Positions 23,070 through 32,869 of a stretch of 36,680 bases of DNA are shown here, in pieces. The DNA lies in contig JADIYN010000050.1 of NCBI GenBank assembly GCA_016705335.1, positions 1 to 36,680 of the forward strand, written 5' to 3'. The notes beneath the pieces were generated by a model. That model had not been told where the DNA came from. It did no database searches and saw only the letters and a program-made list of their open reading frames with translations. The stretch comes from Draconibacterium sp. Its GTDB lineage: Bacteria; Bacteroidota; Bacteroidia; Bacteroidales; Prolixibacteraceae. Made by a program: the position numbers and the translations under genes. The stretch's first letter is position 1. Each line of letters opens with the position of its first letter.

Positions 23070-25555
23070 TTATATTTTATAATCCCAGATATCTCTTGCG
23101 TATTCTGCAATAGAACGGTCAGATGAAAACTTACCCGAACGGGCAACATTTAAAATCGACATTCGCGTCCAGTTTTCTTTGTCAAGATATGCTTTACTTA
23201 CTTTTTCCTGGCAATGAAAATAAGATTGAAAATCTGCCAACACCATATATCTGTCGTCCCAAAGCAGGTTATTAACCAATGGTTTGAAGAGTTCAGTATT
23301 TCCTTCAGAAAAATAACCTCCGGATAATTGATCGATAGCTTTTTTAAGCAACGGGTTGGATTTGTAATATTCGTATGAATTGTATCCTTCAGTTTTTTTT
23401 GCATTTACTTCATTAACGTTTAACCCGAAAAGGAAAAAATTTTCATTCCCTACTTCATCAAGAATTTCAACATTTGCACCATCCAAAGTGCCAATCGTCA
23501 GTGCTCCGTTCATCATAAATTTCATATTGCCGGTTCCCGATGCTTCTTTCCCGGCCAGTGAAATTTGTTCCGATAAATCGGCGGCAGGATAGGTAAAATG
23601 CCCTATTTGCACATTAAAGTTTGGAATGAATACCACTTTTAGCTTATTGTTTATTTCAGGATCGTTATTGATTACTTTACCTACAGAATTTATCAGTTTT
23701 ATTATCAGTTTGGCCATAGTATAACCGGGTGCTGCTTTTCCCCCAAACAGAAAAACCCTTGATGGAATTTCCATTTCAGGATTTTCCTTTAGTTGGTTAT
23801 ATAAGCTGATTATGTGCAGAATATTTAAATGCTGGCGTTTGTATTCGTGGATCCGTTTTACCTGTATATCAAACAAAGCATCTGTTGTTATTTCAATTCC
23901 AGTTGCTTTTTTAATCCATTCTGCAAGAACAATCTTATTTTGAGTTTTCACTTTTTTGCCAGTTAGCACGGAATACACTGTCTTCTGCCAGTGCTTCAAT
24001 TTTGCCGATTTCGGAGGAAAAATTCAATAACCAATTGTCACCAATGTTTTTGTTTAACAGTTTAGTCAGATTTTGATTACTGGCTCCAATCCATCGGCGT
24101 GGTGTAACACCATTTGTAACATTAAAAAACTTTTCGGGCCACATTTCATAAAAATCAAACAAAACGTTTTTTTTAAGTAAATCGGAGTGAAGTTTTGCCA
24201 CACCATTTATTCGTTGGCTGCCAATGCAGGCCAGGTTTGCCATTCGCACATATTTTGGCCCACTTTCTTCAATAACTGACATTCTTGCCAGCTTTGCATC
24301 GTCACCTGGAAACTTGTTTTTTACGGATTCAAGAAAGCGAGAATTGATTTCGTAAATGATTTCCATTTGCCTTGGTAAAAGATTTTGAAACAAATCGAGC
24401 CGCCATTTCTCAAGTGCTTCAGGCAGTAAAGTGTGATTTGTATAGTCGAATGTATGTGTTGTGATGTACCATGCTTCATCCCATTCCATTCCATAATCGT
24501 CTAATAAAAGTCTCATTAATTCGGCAATAGCAACTGATGGATGGGTATCGTTAAGTTGAATGCTGAAATGCTCGTGAAAAGACTCAAGTTTAGCGCCGCG
24601 TAAAAAATGAATACGTAACATATCCTTAAGAGAACAGCATGCAAAGAAGTATTGTTGCATGAGTCGCAACTGCTTTCCTGCATCGGTTATATCATTCGGA
24701 TACAATATTTTTGTAATGGTTTCAGAAGCAACTTTTTCTTCAACGGCGGCATCATAATCGCCCATGTTAAAATCTTGAAAGTCAAAAGATTCAATAGCTT
24801 CTGCTTTCCACAGTCTCATCATAATTGTTTTTTTTATTGCCATAGCCGACAATTGGCGTATCGTATGGAATTCCTTTTATTACGCGGCATGGAATCCATT
24901 TTACCCGATAATTATTCTTATCATCAACATAAACTTCAGTATGCCCACCAAGTGATACTTCCTGCGTGAATTCAGGTTTTGCCAGCTCCCAGGGATTTCC
25001 ATACCGAAGCCATTTGTCAGTTATTTCAACCTGCCACCCATCATTGATTTCCTGGTCAAAAATGCCAAATTCATACCTGATTCCATAACCAAATGCATGA
25101 ATTCCCAAAGTTGCCATTGAATCGAGATAACATGAAGCCAAACGGCCCAATCCGCCATTTCCAAGCCCGGGCTCTTCTTCCTGTTCAAGAAGATAATTCA
25201 AATCAATTCCAAATTTCTTTAAAGCCTTTTGGGTTGAATTTACAATTCCAACACACAATAAGTTGTTTCCAAGGTGTGGGCCGGGAAGAAATTCGGCAGA
25301 CAAATAACCAACAACTTTAAAATCAGGATTTGAAGCGGAATCATCAAATGCCTGAAGTTCAGTAAACCAAGAATTAAAGATCCGATCTCTAACAGTATAG
25401 GATAAAGCCAAATAAAGATCATTCCTGCTTGCATTTGAAAGACTTACACCCTGCATATACTTAAGATTATTAATAAAGTCATGTTCGATTGATTTTGTGC
25501 CAGTTCCGGTGCGTAGTTCGTTAACATATTTTACTTCATTCAATTTATCTTTCAT
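23070..25555 (-). pseudogene. glgP: Glycogen/starch phosphorylase, split in three by two one-base insertions
   Basis: Phosphorolysis of alpha-1,4-glucan to glucose 1-phosphate. Three consecutive open pieces together make a full enzyme: N-terminal GYLSAEFLPGPHLGNNLL, EEEPGLGNGGLGRLASCYLD and VGYGNK; middle FSIQLNDTHPSVAIAELMR and NVTNGVTPRRWI; C-terminal FDIQVKRIHEYKRQHLN and the PLP-lysine motif EASGTGNMKFMMNGALTIGT. The joins are an A8 run (24828-24835, seven expected) and an A6 run (23952-23957, five expected). The 2486 nt equal 828 codons plus two bases, giving about 827 aa, a normal length for classic phosphorylases. All key residues are intact, which favours consensus error over decay. 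It sits apart from other glycogen genes. Confidence 0.88.
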
Positions 25556-25804
25556 AATCTTTTTAATTATAACAAATTCAGTATTTAAACTGAAAAATGT
25601 AATTCCAGCATTGAAAATGTTGTGTTACTTCAAATAAAGATAAATAAAAATAAAAAAAATGGTTATGTCAGTATGCTTAAAAAATCTGATTAGCAGATGA
25701 ATTCTGTTAATTAAATATAAAGTGGATAACTCTGAATGAAATAGTTACATTTTTCAAAACTGATTTGTTTCATTAAGTAATATCAAAAAAGTAAAAAGTC
25801 GATT
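25556..25804. promoter_or_regulatory. AT-rich intergenic region with a weak promoter for glycogen phosphorylase
   Basis: On the minus strand, TATCTTTA (25635-25642) is near the TAnnTTTG consensus, about 80 nt upstream of the phosphorylase start. Poly-A/T tracts surround it. No gene or hairpin was recognised in the 249 bp. Confidence 0.3.
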
Positions 25805-26932
25805 TTACCTATTAATTCTGTTCTCAGTTTTCTCTTTCTTCTTTGCGTTTTTATGGTTGTTTTTTTCTTCCTTGATCAATTGCTTTTCTACCGTTAAAAC
25901 TTCTTCCTGGTTAATTTCGATTTGAATAAAACGCACGAATTTTTCAAAATCAATTTGGGTAATAATGCGATCTGCTTTATCTGGAAAGACCGAATCAACA
26001 GGAAATCTGAAATTAAGTTTAAGCGAAAGCTGATAATATTTTGATAAAGAATCAGCAGGTTTTGGCAGAATATAAGGTTGCAAACGGCTTTCATAACCGG
26101 GTACAAGCCAGGGCGAAAGTTCGGGTCCAAACTCGATATATCGTTTTAACACAATATTTTTGTTTGGATATTTTTTTTGGTTGGTGTACCATACTTCATT
26201 TACTTTAAGCATAGCATTGTACGTTTCTTCTTCTGTATCAACAGATTCGAGGCTGTCCAGCATTTTATCCAATTCAATTGTCATTGCTTTGTCATATTCC
26301 TGATTATTTTTAATTGCACGCATGCCCAAATGAACTCCCATAAGGTTTGAGTACATATCTTCAGGTGAAAAGCTGGAGAATTTTTCAGAAATCAGTGGAA
26401 CATAAGATGCGCCAAACCATGTTGAAATCTCGTGCCACATTGATAAATCGAAAGAAATTTTTCCGGCAAGACTTATTATTTGTTCTTCACTCAAATCAGC
26501 AGGAACGTTCAAATCAAGCGATTTTGCACCGCCTTCATTTCTAAGTTCAACATGCCGGTAATATGAATTGGTTTGACTGGCTTTAATTAAATTGTAGAGG
26601 TAGGCAGTCCAATCGGCACAATCACGCAAATGTCCCATATCCAGGAAACCGCCACGACGGGTATAAATTATACCATTTTGTTCAGTTCTGCCTCCCATGT
26701 AGGTGTGTGTGCCCATTATTTCACGCGAAGTAATGTCAGTTTTTTTAGCAAAAGGAACTCCTGCAATTCCAATTTCAACACCAAAACCGCAACATGTGCG
26801 AATAATACGTGAAGGTGCAACTGATAATTCTTTTGAGGTAATAACAGGTGCTTTTGCAAAAAGCTCGGTGGCAAGAAGTAAGAATATAATTATGGAAAAA
26901 CCGGATAAAGTATTTTTGTATGAAAAATTCAT
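25805..26932 (-). CDS. DUF4056-domain exported protein
   Basis: A protein of 375 residues from ATG 26932, chosen because it opens directly with a signal peptide (MNFSYKN..., hydrophobic LSGFSIIIFLLLATELFAKA); an ATG 20 codons upstream lies in repeat-rich DNA. The conserved core reads RTCCGFGVEIGIAGVPF, then THTYMGG, GIIYTRRGGFLDMGHLRDCADWTAYL (about residues 45-125), typical of DUF4056. Highly conserved Cys, His, Arg and Asp residues there suggest an enzymatic or metal site, but I know of no established function. The C-terminus (about 345-375) is very lysine- and glutamate-rich. Exported to the periplasm or envelope. It follows the gamma-glutamyltransferase gene on the same strand. Confidence 0.8.
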   Translation of the reverse strand: MNFSYKNTLSGFSIIIFLLLATELFAKAPVITSKELSVAPSRIIRTCCGFGVEIGIAGVPFAKKTDITSREIMGTHTYMGGRTEQNGIIYTRRGGFLDMGHLRDCADWTAYLYNLIKASQTNSYYRHVELRNEGGAKSLDLNVPADLSEEQIISLAGKISFDLSMWHEISTWFGASYVPLISEKFSSFSPEDMYSNLMGVHLGMRAIKNNQEYDKAMTIELDKMLDSLESVDTEEETYNAMLKVNEVWYTNQKKYPNKNIVLKRYIEFGPELSPWLVPGYESRLQPYILPKPADSLSKYYQLSLKLNFRFPVDSVFPDKADRIITQIDFEKFVRFIQIEINQEEVLTVEKQLIKEEKNNHKNAKKKEKTENRINR

Positions 26933-26962
26933 TAAAGTTTTTTTTGAGTCTGTAAAAGTATA

Positions 26963-27067
26963 TATTTTCAATATCCAATATTGAATTTTCAATTTTCAAA
27001 TGTTTAAACAATATTTGAACACCTCTACCTGGAAATTGGATATTGGTAATCCTAAATTGGATATTTC
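26963..27067. repeat. Inverted pair of 7-bp arrays between the GGT and DUF4056 genes
   Basis: The left arm has heptamers such as CAATATC, CAATATT, GAATTTT and CAATTTT in continuous phase; the right arm has ATTGGAT, ATTGGTA, ATCCTAA and ATTGGAT. CAATATCCAAT in the left arm pairs with ATTGGATATTG in the right arm. A small CAAAT/ATTTG hairpin lies between. The whole gap is occupied. Confidence 0.7.
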
Positions 27068-27077
27068 TTTTGTGTTT

Positions 27078-28766
27078 TTAATAACCCGCTGCCTGCCCGT
27101 CTTTTCTTGATTCAGAAGCGCCATAATAAACCTTGTTTTTACTGTCGTACATAATTGCCTGATAACCACCATAAGGACCTTTTTCGAAACTGATTTTGTG
27201 GCCTTTGCTCATTAACTCACGAATAGTTTCGTACGAAAATCCACTTTCGAGAGAAACGACTCCGCCATCTGTCATTTTCTCTCCCGTTGGTTCGCTTGAC
27301 CCTTCGTGGCTGATCCGGGGGGCATCGCCGGCTTCCTGTAAATTCATTCCAAAATCGATGATATTGCAAACAATTTGCGTGTGACCCTGTGGCTGCATTC
27401 CGCCGCCCATTACTCCGAAACTTATATAAGGCCGGCCGTCTTTAGTAATAAATGCGGGTATTATGGTATGAAACGGCCGTTTATGCGGTTCGTAAACATT
27501 CATGTGCCCTTCTTCGAGCGTGAATAATTCCCCCCGATCCTGTAAAACAAAACCAAGTTTTCCTGGTGTCATTCCCGATCCCATTCCGCGAAAATTACTT
27601 TGTATCAGTGAAACCATATTTCCTTCTTTATCAGCAGTTGTTAAATAAATTGTGTTTGGCGATTCAGGAAATCCTGCCGGATAACTACGTGCAGCACGAT
27701 TTTGGTCAATCAGGGCTGCCCGCTTTTTTCCATATTCTTCTGAAATCAATTCTTTGGTTGGTAATTTATTAAAATCAGGATCGGCATAAAATTTTGCACG
27801 GTCTTCGAACGCCAGTTTTTTGGCTTCAATAAACAGGTGCATATATTCAGGAGAGCCAAAACCCATTTTCGCAATATCATAATTTTCAAGGATATTCAAC
27901 ATTTGCAAAGCTGCTGTTCCCTGTCCGTTTGGCGGAAGTTCCCAAATATCATAGCCACGGTAATTTGTTGAAATCGGTTCAACCCATTCCGAAGTGTGGT
28001 CTTCAAAATCTTTCATGGTAAAAAAACCGCCCTGTTCTTTTAAATAAGCTACTATTTTTTCAGCAATTTCGCCTTTGTAGAAAACATCTCTGCCTTCTTT
28101 CCCAATCAATTCAAGCGTATTTGCCAGGTAAGGATTTTTAAAAATCTCACCTTTTGCGGGGGCTTTTCCGCCAGGCATATAAATTTCGGCAAACCCCGGA
28201 TATTTTTGCAATGAACGTGAATTTCCTTGCCAGTAATATGCAATCACTTCGCTCAATGGAAATCCTTCGCGGGCGTAACGGATTGCCGGCGCCAGAATTT
28301 CATTCATTTTGAGTTTTCCAAATTTTTTATTCAGCTCGAACCAACCGTCAACACAACCCGGAACTGATACTGAAAGTGGACCAAGCGCCGGAATTTTATC
28401 GTAGCCATTATCTTTGAAATACTGAAGTTTTAATTCATAAGGAGAGCGGCCACTGCCGTTCAGACCAAATAACTTTTGTGTTTTGGCATCCCAGATTATG
28501 GCAAAAATATCGCCACCAATTCCGCTACCTGTTGGTTCTGTCAAACCTAAAACTGCATCGGCTGCTATCGCGGCATCAATTGCATTTCCGCCGGCTTTTA
28601 AAATGTCGAGTGCAACTTGTGTGGCAAGAGGTTGACTTGAACATGCCATTCCATTTTGTGCAATTACTTCGCTGCGGGTTGCAAAATTATGGCCGGTAAT
28701 GCGGTCTTGCGCGAAAATAAGGATAGCGAAAAAAAGGGTTGAAATTGTTAATAAAAGTCGTTTCAT
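27078..28766 (-). CDS. ggt: Gamma-glutamyltransferase
   Basis: Exported Ntn-hydrolase that cleaves gamma-glutamyl bonds of glutathione and related peptides. The 562-residue precursor has a signal peptide (about 1-19, ending IFAQ), the large-subunit start MACSSQPLATQVALDILKAG, GNAIDAAIAADAVLGLTEP and GSGIGGDIF. The autoprocessing nucleophile is Thr372 in PNTIYLTTADKEGN, aligned by its distance to the conserved Asp. The small subunit continues with SNFRGMGSG, PGKLGFVLQDRGELF, RPFHTIIPAF and GVMGGGMQPQGH. It is the first gene of a leftward pair with DUF4056. Periplasmic location is expected. Could also act on other gamma-glutamyl compounds. Confidence 0.95.
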   Translation of the reverse strand: MKRLLLTISTLFFAILIFAQDRITGHNFATRSEVIAQNGMACSSQPLATQVALDILKAGGNAIDAAIAADAVLGLTEPTGSGIGGDIFAIIWDAKTQKLFGLNGSGRSPYELKLQYFKDNGYDKIPALGPLSVSVPGCVDGWFELNKKFGKLKMNEILAPAIRYAREGFPLSEVIAYYWQGNSRSLQKYPGFAEIYMPGGKAPAKGEIFKNPYLANTLELIGKEGRDVFYKGEIAEKIVAYLKEQGGFFTMKDFEDHTSEWVEPISTNYRGYDIWELPPNGQGTAALQMLNILENYDIAKMGFGSPEYMHLFIEAKKLAFEDRAKFYADPDFNKLPTKELISEEYGKKRAALIDQNRAARSYPAGFPESPNTIYLTTADKEGNMVSLIQSNFRGMGSGMTPGKLGFVLQDRGELFTLEEGHMNVYEPHKRPFHTIIPAFITKDGRPYISFGVMGGGMQPQGHTQIVCNIIDFGMNLQEAGDAPRISHEGSSEPTGEKMTDGGVVSLESGFSYETIRELMSKGHKISFEKGPYGGYQAIMYDSKNKVYYGASESRKDGQAAGY

Positions 28767-28850
28767 CAGAATAGATTTTAGTTTTTAAAGAAATTTTAAA
28801 AGTAGCTTTTATTCTAAATTCTCTAAAATATTATATTAATATTGAATGAT

Positions 28851-28858
28851 TATCTTCG
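28851..28858 (+). promoter_or_regulatory. Possible promoter -7 box for the cation transporter operon
   Basis: TATCTTCG, a frequent variant of the Bacteroidota -7 box, lies 105 nt before the CDF start in the divergent region 28767-28963. No matching -33 element. Nothing else was recognised in this AT-rich gap. Confidence 0.35.
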
Positions 28859-28963
28859 TTTTCAAATTTAAAGAATCCAAAGTTTATTAAAGTCCTATGC
28901 ATTAGAATAATATGTTTAATTAATGACAAAGATTATTAAATTAGAAAAGATGCAAAATTAAAT

Positions 28964-29950
28964 ATGCAGAACGAACCCAAAAAAATAAAACTAATAGTAC
29001 AAAGAAGAATTGTGTTTTTCTCTGTGATTTTATTTATTGGAAAATTAATAGCCTATTTACTTACAAATTCTGTTGGAATATTAACTGATGCTTTAGAAAG
29101 TACAGTTAATGTTTTAACTGGTTTTATAAGCGTTTACAGTATTAGTGTTTCATTAAAGCCCCGGGACAAAGATCATCCTTTTGGACATGGCAAGATTGAA
29201 TCTTTATCAGCATCAGTCGAAGGCATCTTAATTTTATTTGCTGGATTAATAATTATTTTTGAAGCAATTAAGCGATTATTCAACCCAATTGAAATTCAAC
29301 AACTTGATATTGGAATTGTAATAATTGCAGTAGCCGGGCTTATCAATTACATTCTTGGTTATTACAGCATTAAAACAGGGCGTAAACACGATTCAATTGC
29401 TTTGGTAGCAGGAGGAAAACATCTACAGTCAGATACTTATTCTACTATTGGTTTGGTTGTTGGTTTGATTTTACTTTTGGTTACAAAAATTGCATGGCTC
29501 GATAGTGTTATTGCCGTTTTATTGGGTTCAATTATAATATTTACCGGTATTAAAATATTAAAAGAAACAACATCGAATTTGATGGATGAGGCTGATGTAA
29601 ATATGTTGAAAGAAATAGTAGAAATTTTATATAAGAAAAAATCAGAGGTCTGGATTAATATTCATAATTTAAAATTGGTGAAATATGGCGACTCATTTCA
29701 CATTGATTGTGATTTAACACTTCCCTGGTACATGAACATTTCTGATGCACACAAGGAAAGTGATCTAATTATGAAGATTATTTCAGATAACTATTCCCAA
29801 AATATTGATTTTACTATTCATACCGATGAATGTAAGCCTTATTTGTGTAAACATTGCAGAATTATGGATTGCAATTACAGAAAACAGGATTTTAAAATCG
29901 ATTTAGAATGGACCTTAGGCGAAATGACAGAATCATCAGGTAATTTATAA
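28964..29950 (+). CDS. Cation diffusion facilitator (CDF) family metal transporter
   Basis: Inner-membrane proton-coupled efflux of a divalent metal. The 328-residue protein has about six transmembrane segments in the first 205 residues. The TM2 motif is TDALESTVNVL, the cytosolic loop DKDHPFGHGKIE is the CDF signature, and TM5 carries HLQSD (an HxxxD pair) typical of the A site. The cytosolic C-terminal domain (about 210-328) has a Cys/His-rich end, CKPYLCKHCRIMDC, unusual for a standard CDF and possibly an additional metal site. The metal is unknown; Zn, Fe or Mn are candidates. It begins a rightward run, with the nuclease gene 11 bp downstream. Confidence 0.92.
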   Translation: MQNEPKKIKLIVQRRIVFFSVILFIGKLIAYLLTNSVGILTDALESTVNVLTGFISVYSISVSLKPRDKDHPFGHGKIESLSASVEGILILFAGLIIIFEAIKRLFNPIEIQQLDIGIVIIAVAGLINYILGYYSIKTGRKHDSIALVAGGKHLQSDTYSTIGLVVGLILLLVTKIAWLDSVIAVLLGSIIIFTGIKILKETTSNLMDEADVNMLKEIVEILYKKKSEVWINIHNLKLVKYGDSFHIDCDLTLPWYMNISDAHKESDLIMKIISDNYSQNIDFTIHTDECKPYLCKHCRIMDCNYRKQDFKIDLEWTLGEMTESSGNL

Positions 29951-29961
29951 AACTTCATTTA

Positions 29962-32824
29962 ATGGAACGATTTCTTGCTCAATGCGCTAAATATATCAAT
30001 CAAAAACACAAAGGTGAACTTCATGAAACCTGCATGGTTTTTCCTAATCGCCGGGCAGGAGTGTTTTTTAATTCTTATTTGCAGGATGAAATCTCAGGCG
30101 CAGTTATTGCTCCTGAAATTACAACTATTGGCGAATTGATTTCAGGGTATTCAGATTATCACCAGGTTGAAAAACTGCAGTTGATATCAGTTTTATATGA
30201 CGTTTTTCGAAAACACACAAAAACTACTGAAACTTTTGATGAATTTTATTTTTGGGGAGAAATTCTACTGGCCGATTTTAATGATATCGACAGGTATCTG
30301 GTGGATGCAAAAGACATTTTCCGCAATATTTATGATATAAAAGAAATCGAATCGGTTTTTGACTATTTGACTCCCGAACAAAAAGAGGCGCTTGAGCAGT
30401 TTTGGGGAAGTGTGGCGGTTGGAAGTCGAAAAGAATTTCAACAAAAACACCTGCACATTTGGGGAAATTGTTCCCGGTTTATGCCGAATTTAAGGAAGTT
30501 CTGAAAGAGAAAAAAATGGCTTATGGCGGAATGGCCGACCGGCAGGTAATCGAAAATATGGTTTCCGGGCATTAATAAATTCGATTTCAAAAAGTACTAT
30601 TTTATTGGTTTGAATGCATTGAACGCCTGTGAAAAAAAATTGTTCAGGACGTTGCAAAAGGAACAAAAAGCCTGCTTTTTATGGGATTTCGATAATTTCT
30701 ACCTTAACGATAAATTGCATGAAGCAGGGCATTTTATGCGCGAAAACCTGATAAATTTTCCGCCTCCGTTAGATTTTGTTTTCAGCTCAAACGAATTCAG
30801 CAAAAAGAAAAACATAAAACTCGCAGCGGTTTCGTCAAATTACGGACAGGCACAGCAAATCCCGGTTTTTCTGGATGAAAATGCAAATAATTTTGAGGCA
30901 AAATTTGATAACACTGCAATTGTTTTAGCCGACGAAAGTTTGCTGTTTGCTTCACTTGGCGCAATTCCCACAAGCATCGACACAGTTAATATTACGATGG
31001 GATACCCCGCTAAAAATTCGATGATTTACGGGTTTATCATGTTATTGGTTAATCTGCTGAAAAACAATCGAAACGATGAAAACAGGGGAGTGGTTGCCTA
31101 TCACAGGTTTGTAACCGATATTTTGAATCATCAACTCATCAATTATTGGGAAAGTGAAAAAAACAAAGCATTTTTAAATGAAATTCAATCCAAAAACCGG
31201 ATTGCAATTCCGTTGAAAGAGATTGATTTCTCACAGTTGCACAAAATAATTTTTACACTACCCGAAAAAGTTGAAGATTACAGCCGCTATTTTCTTGAAG
31301 TTCTTGCCGAAATAGTAAGGAAATTTCAAACAGAGGAAACTGAAAATGCAATGATGGTTGAAATCATTTACACGCTTTATCAATCCATCGAAAAGCTTGA
31401 TATTACTATTCACAAAGCGATTTATGATCAGAACCGTGAAATTAGCGATGTTATATATTTTCGGTTGTTTACGCAATATTTGGGAACTGTTTCGGTAGCT
31501 TTTGAAGGCGAACCACTCAGTGGAATTCAGGTAATGGGAATTCTTGGAAACCCGCTGTCTCGATTTTAAAAATCTGATTATTCTGGTTTGAATGAAGATA
31601 AATGGCCGCACATTCACTGCGCCATCCTTTATCCCGGCAAACATTAGAAAGGGTTTCGGCTTACCCGGAATTGATGAGCAGGATGCAATGTACGCCTATT
31701 ATTTTTACAGGCTGATCCAACGTGCCGAAAATGTAACCGCAACTTACAGTGTTATAAAAGAGGGTATTAGTACAGGTGAATTAAGTCGTTATGGATTTCA
31801 GTTGCAATACGATTCGGTTCAGAAACCTGAAAAAATATCCCTCGATTTTAGTTTTGCCCATGACACGGCAAAACCAATTCGAATTGAAAGTTCAGAACAA
31901 ATAGTTGCAAAACTTTTGAGCAAAAATACTGATGAGCACCCACTTTCACCAAGCGCTGTAAATACTTATCTGCAATGCAGTTTGCGGTTCTATTTCCGCT
32001 ATGTGATGCAACTTCCCGAGCCCGATGAAGTTCAGGAAGAAATTGACGGGATGATTTTTGGAAATATTTTTCATGATACAATGGAGGCCTTGTACAAGCC
32101 ATTGATTGGCAAAACTGTAACTAAGGATGATATTCTGAATATCAGTAAAAATAAGGTGTTGATTGAAAATGAAGTTCATAAAAAAATCGCCAAAAACTAT
32201 TTCAGGGAAAAAGAGGGAAGTTCAAAAACAGTTGTGCTGGAAGGGAAAACCCTGCTGATTTATGAAAACATAAAAACTTACCTAAAACAACTTTTTAAAA
32301 TAGATATAGGTTTCGCACCATTTCAACTCATCAGTTTAGAGGAAAAATATAAAACCCTGTTTGAGATTAACATAAATGGTGTAAGTAAATCAATAAACAT
32401 TGGAGGAAAAATTGACAGGATTGACAAGGCAAATGGCAGTTTGCGTGTTCTGGATTATAAAACCGGAAATGTAAAAAGCAAATCATTTAAAGAAGTTGGC
32501 GACCTTTTTATTAAGGATTTAAAAGACCCCAAAAAAGAGGTATTGCAGGCGATGATTTATTCCTGGGTGTTATGGCACGATTTAAAAGAAACCAATATTA
32601 AACCGGGAATTTACAGTTTGAAGGATTTGTTCACCGACAAATTCAACCCTGAAATCAGTTGGGAAAAACATGATTTTTCATTCAGTGAATTAATTGCCGA
32701 TTTTGAATCGGGATTAAAAATATTGTTGGAAGAAATTTATTCAGAAAACAATGCATTCGTTCAAACACCGCATGTCGAACACTGCAATTATTGTGCTTAC
32801 AAAACAATTTGCCAGCGGTTTTAG
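29962..32824 (+). pseudogene. AddB/RexB-like PD-(D/E)XK nuclease family protein, broken by about five one-base indels
   Basis: Large inactivated-helicase plus nuclease protein of the AddB type, likely partner of an AddA/UvrD helicase in double-strand-break processing. N-terminal piece: MVFPNRRAGVFFNSYLQDEI and EITTIGELISGY. Middle piece from 30590: KKYYFIGLNALNACEKKLFR. C-terminal piece: TFTAPSFIPANIRKGFGLP, then the nuclease domain with a first Cys in LQCSLRFYF, FGNIFHDTMEALY, LRVLDYKTGNVK (Asp and Lys of the active site) and the final HCNYCAYKTIC, which together look like a 4Fe-4S-stapled nuclease as in AddB. Shifts fall near 30461-30467, 30573, 31546, 31585 and 31605. The total, 2863 nt, gives about 953 aa, normal for the Bacteroidota family. 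No addA follows here. Confidence 0.8.
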
Positions 32825-32869
32825 CTGTGAAAAATAGCATTACCTTTAACCAACATAATTCAAAAAACA

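Noticed and set aside
26933..26992. Upstream ATG at 26992 as start of the DUF4056 gene
   Set aside because: It would add 20 residues encoded partly by repeat-rich DNA ahead of a complete signal peptide.
32835..32850. Separate promoter (TACCTTTA) before the beta-helix gene
   Set aside because: The only TTTG upstream is 29 nt away, too far for the usual spacing, so it is not supported.
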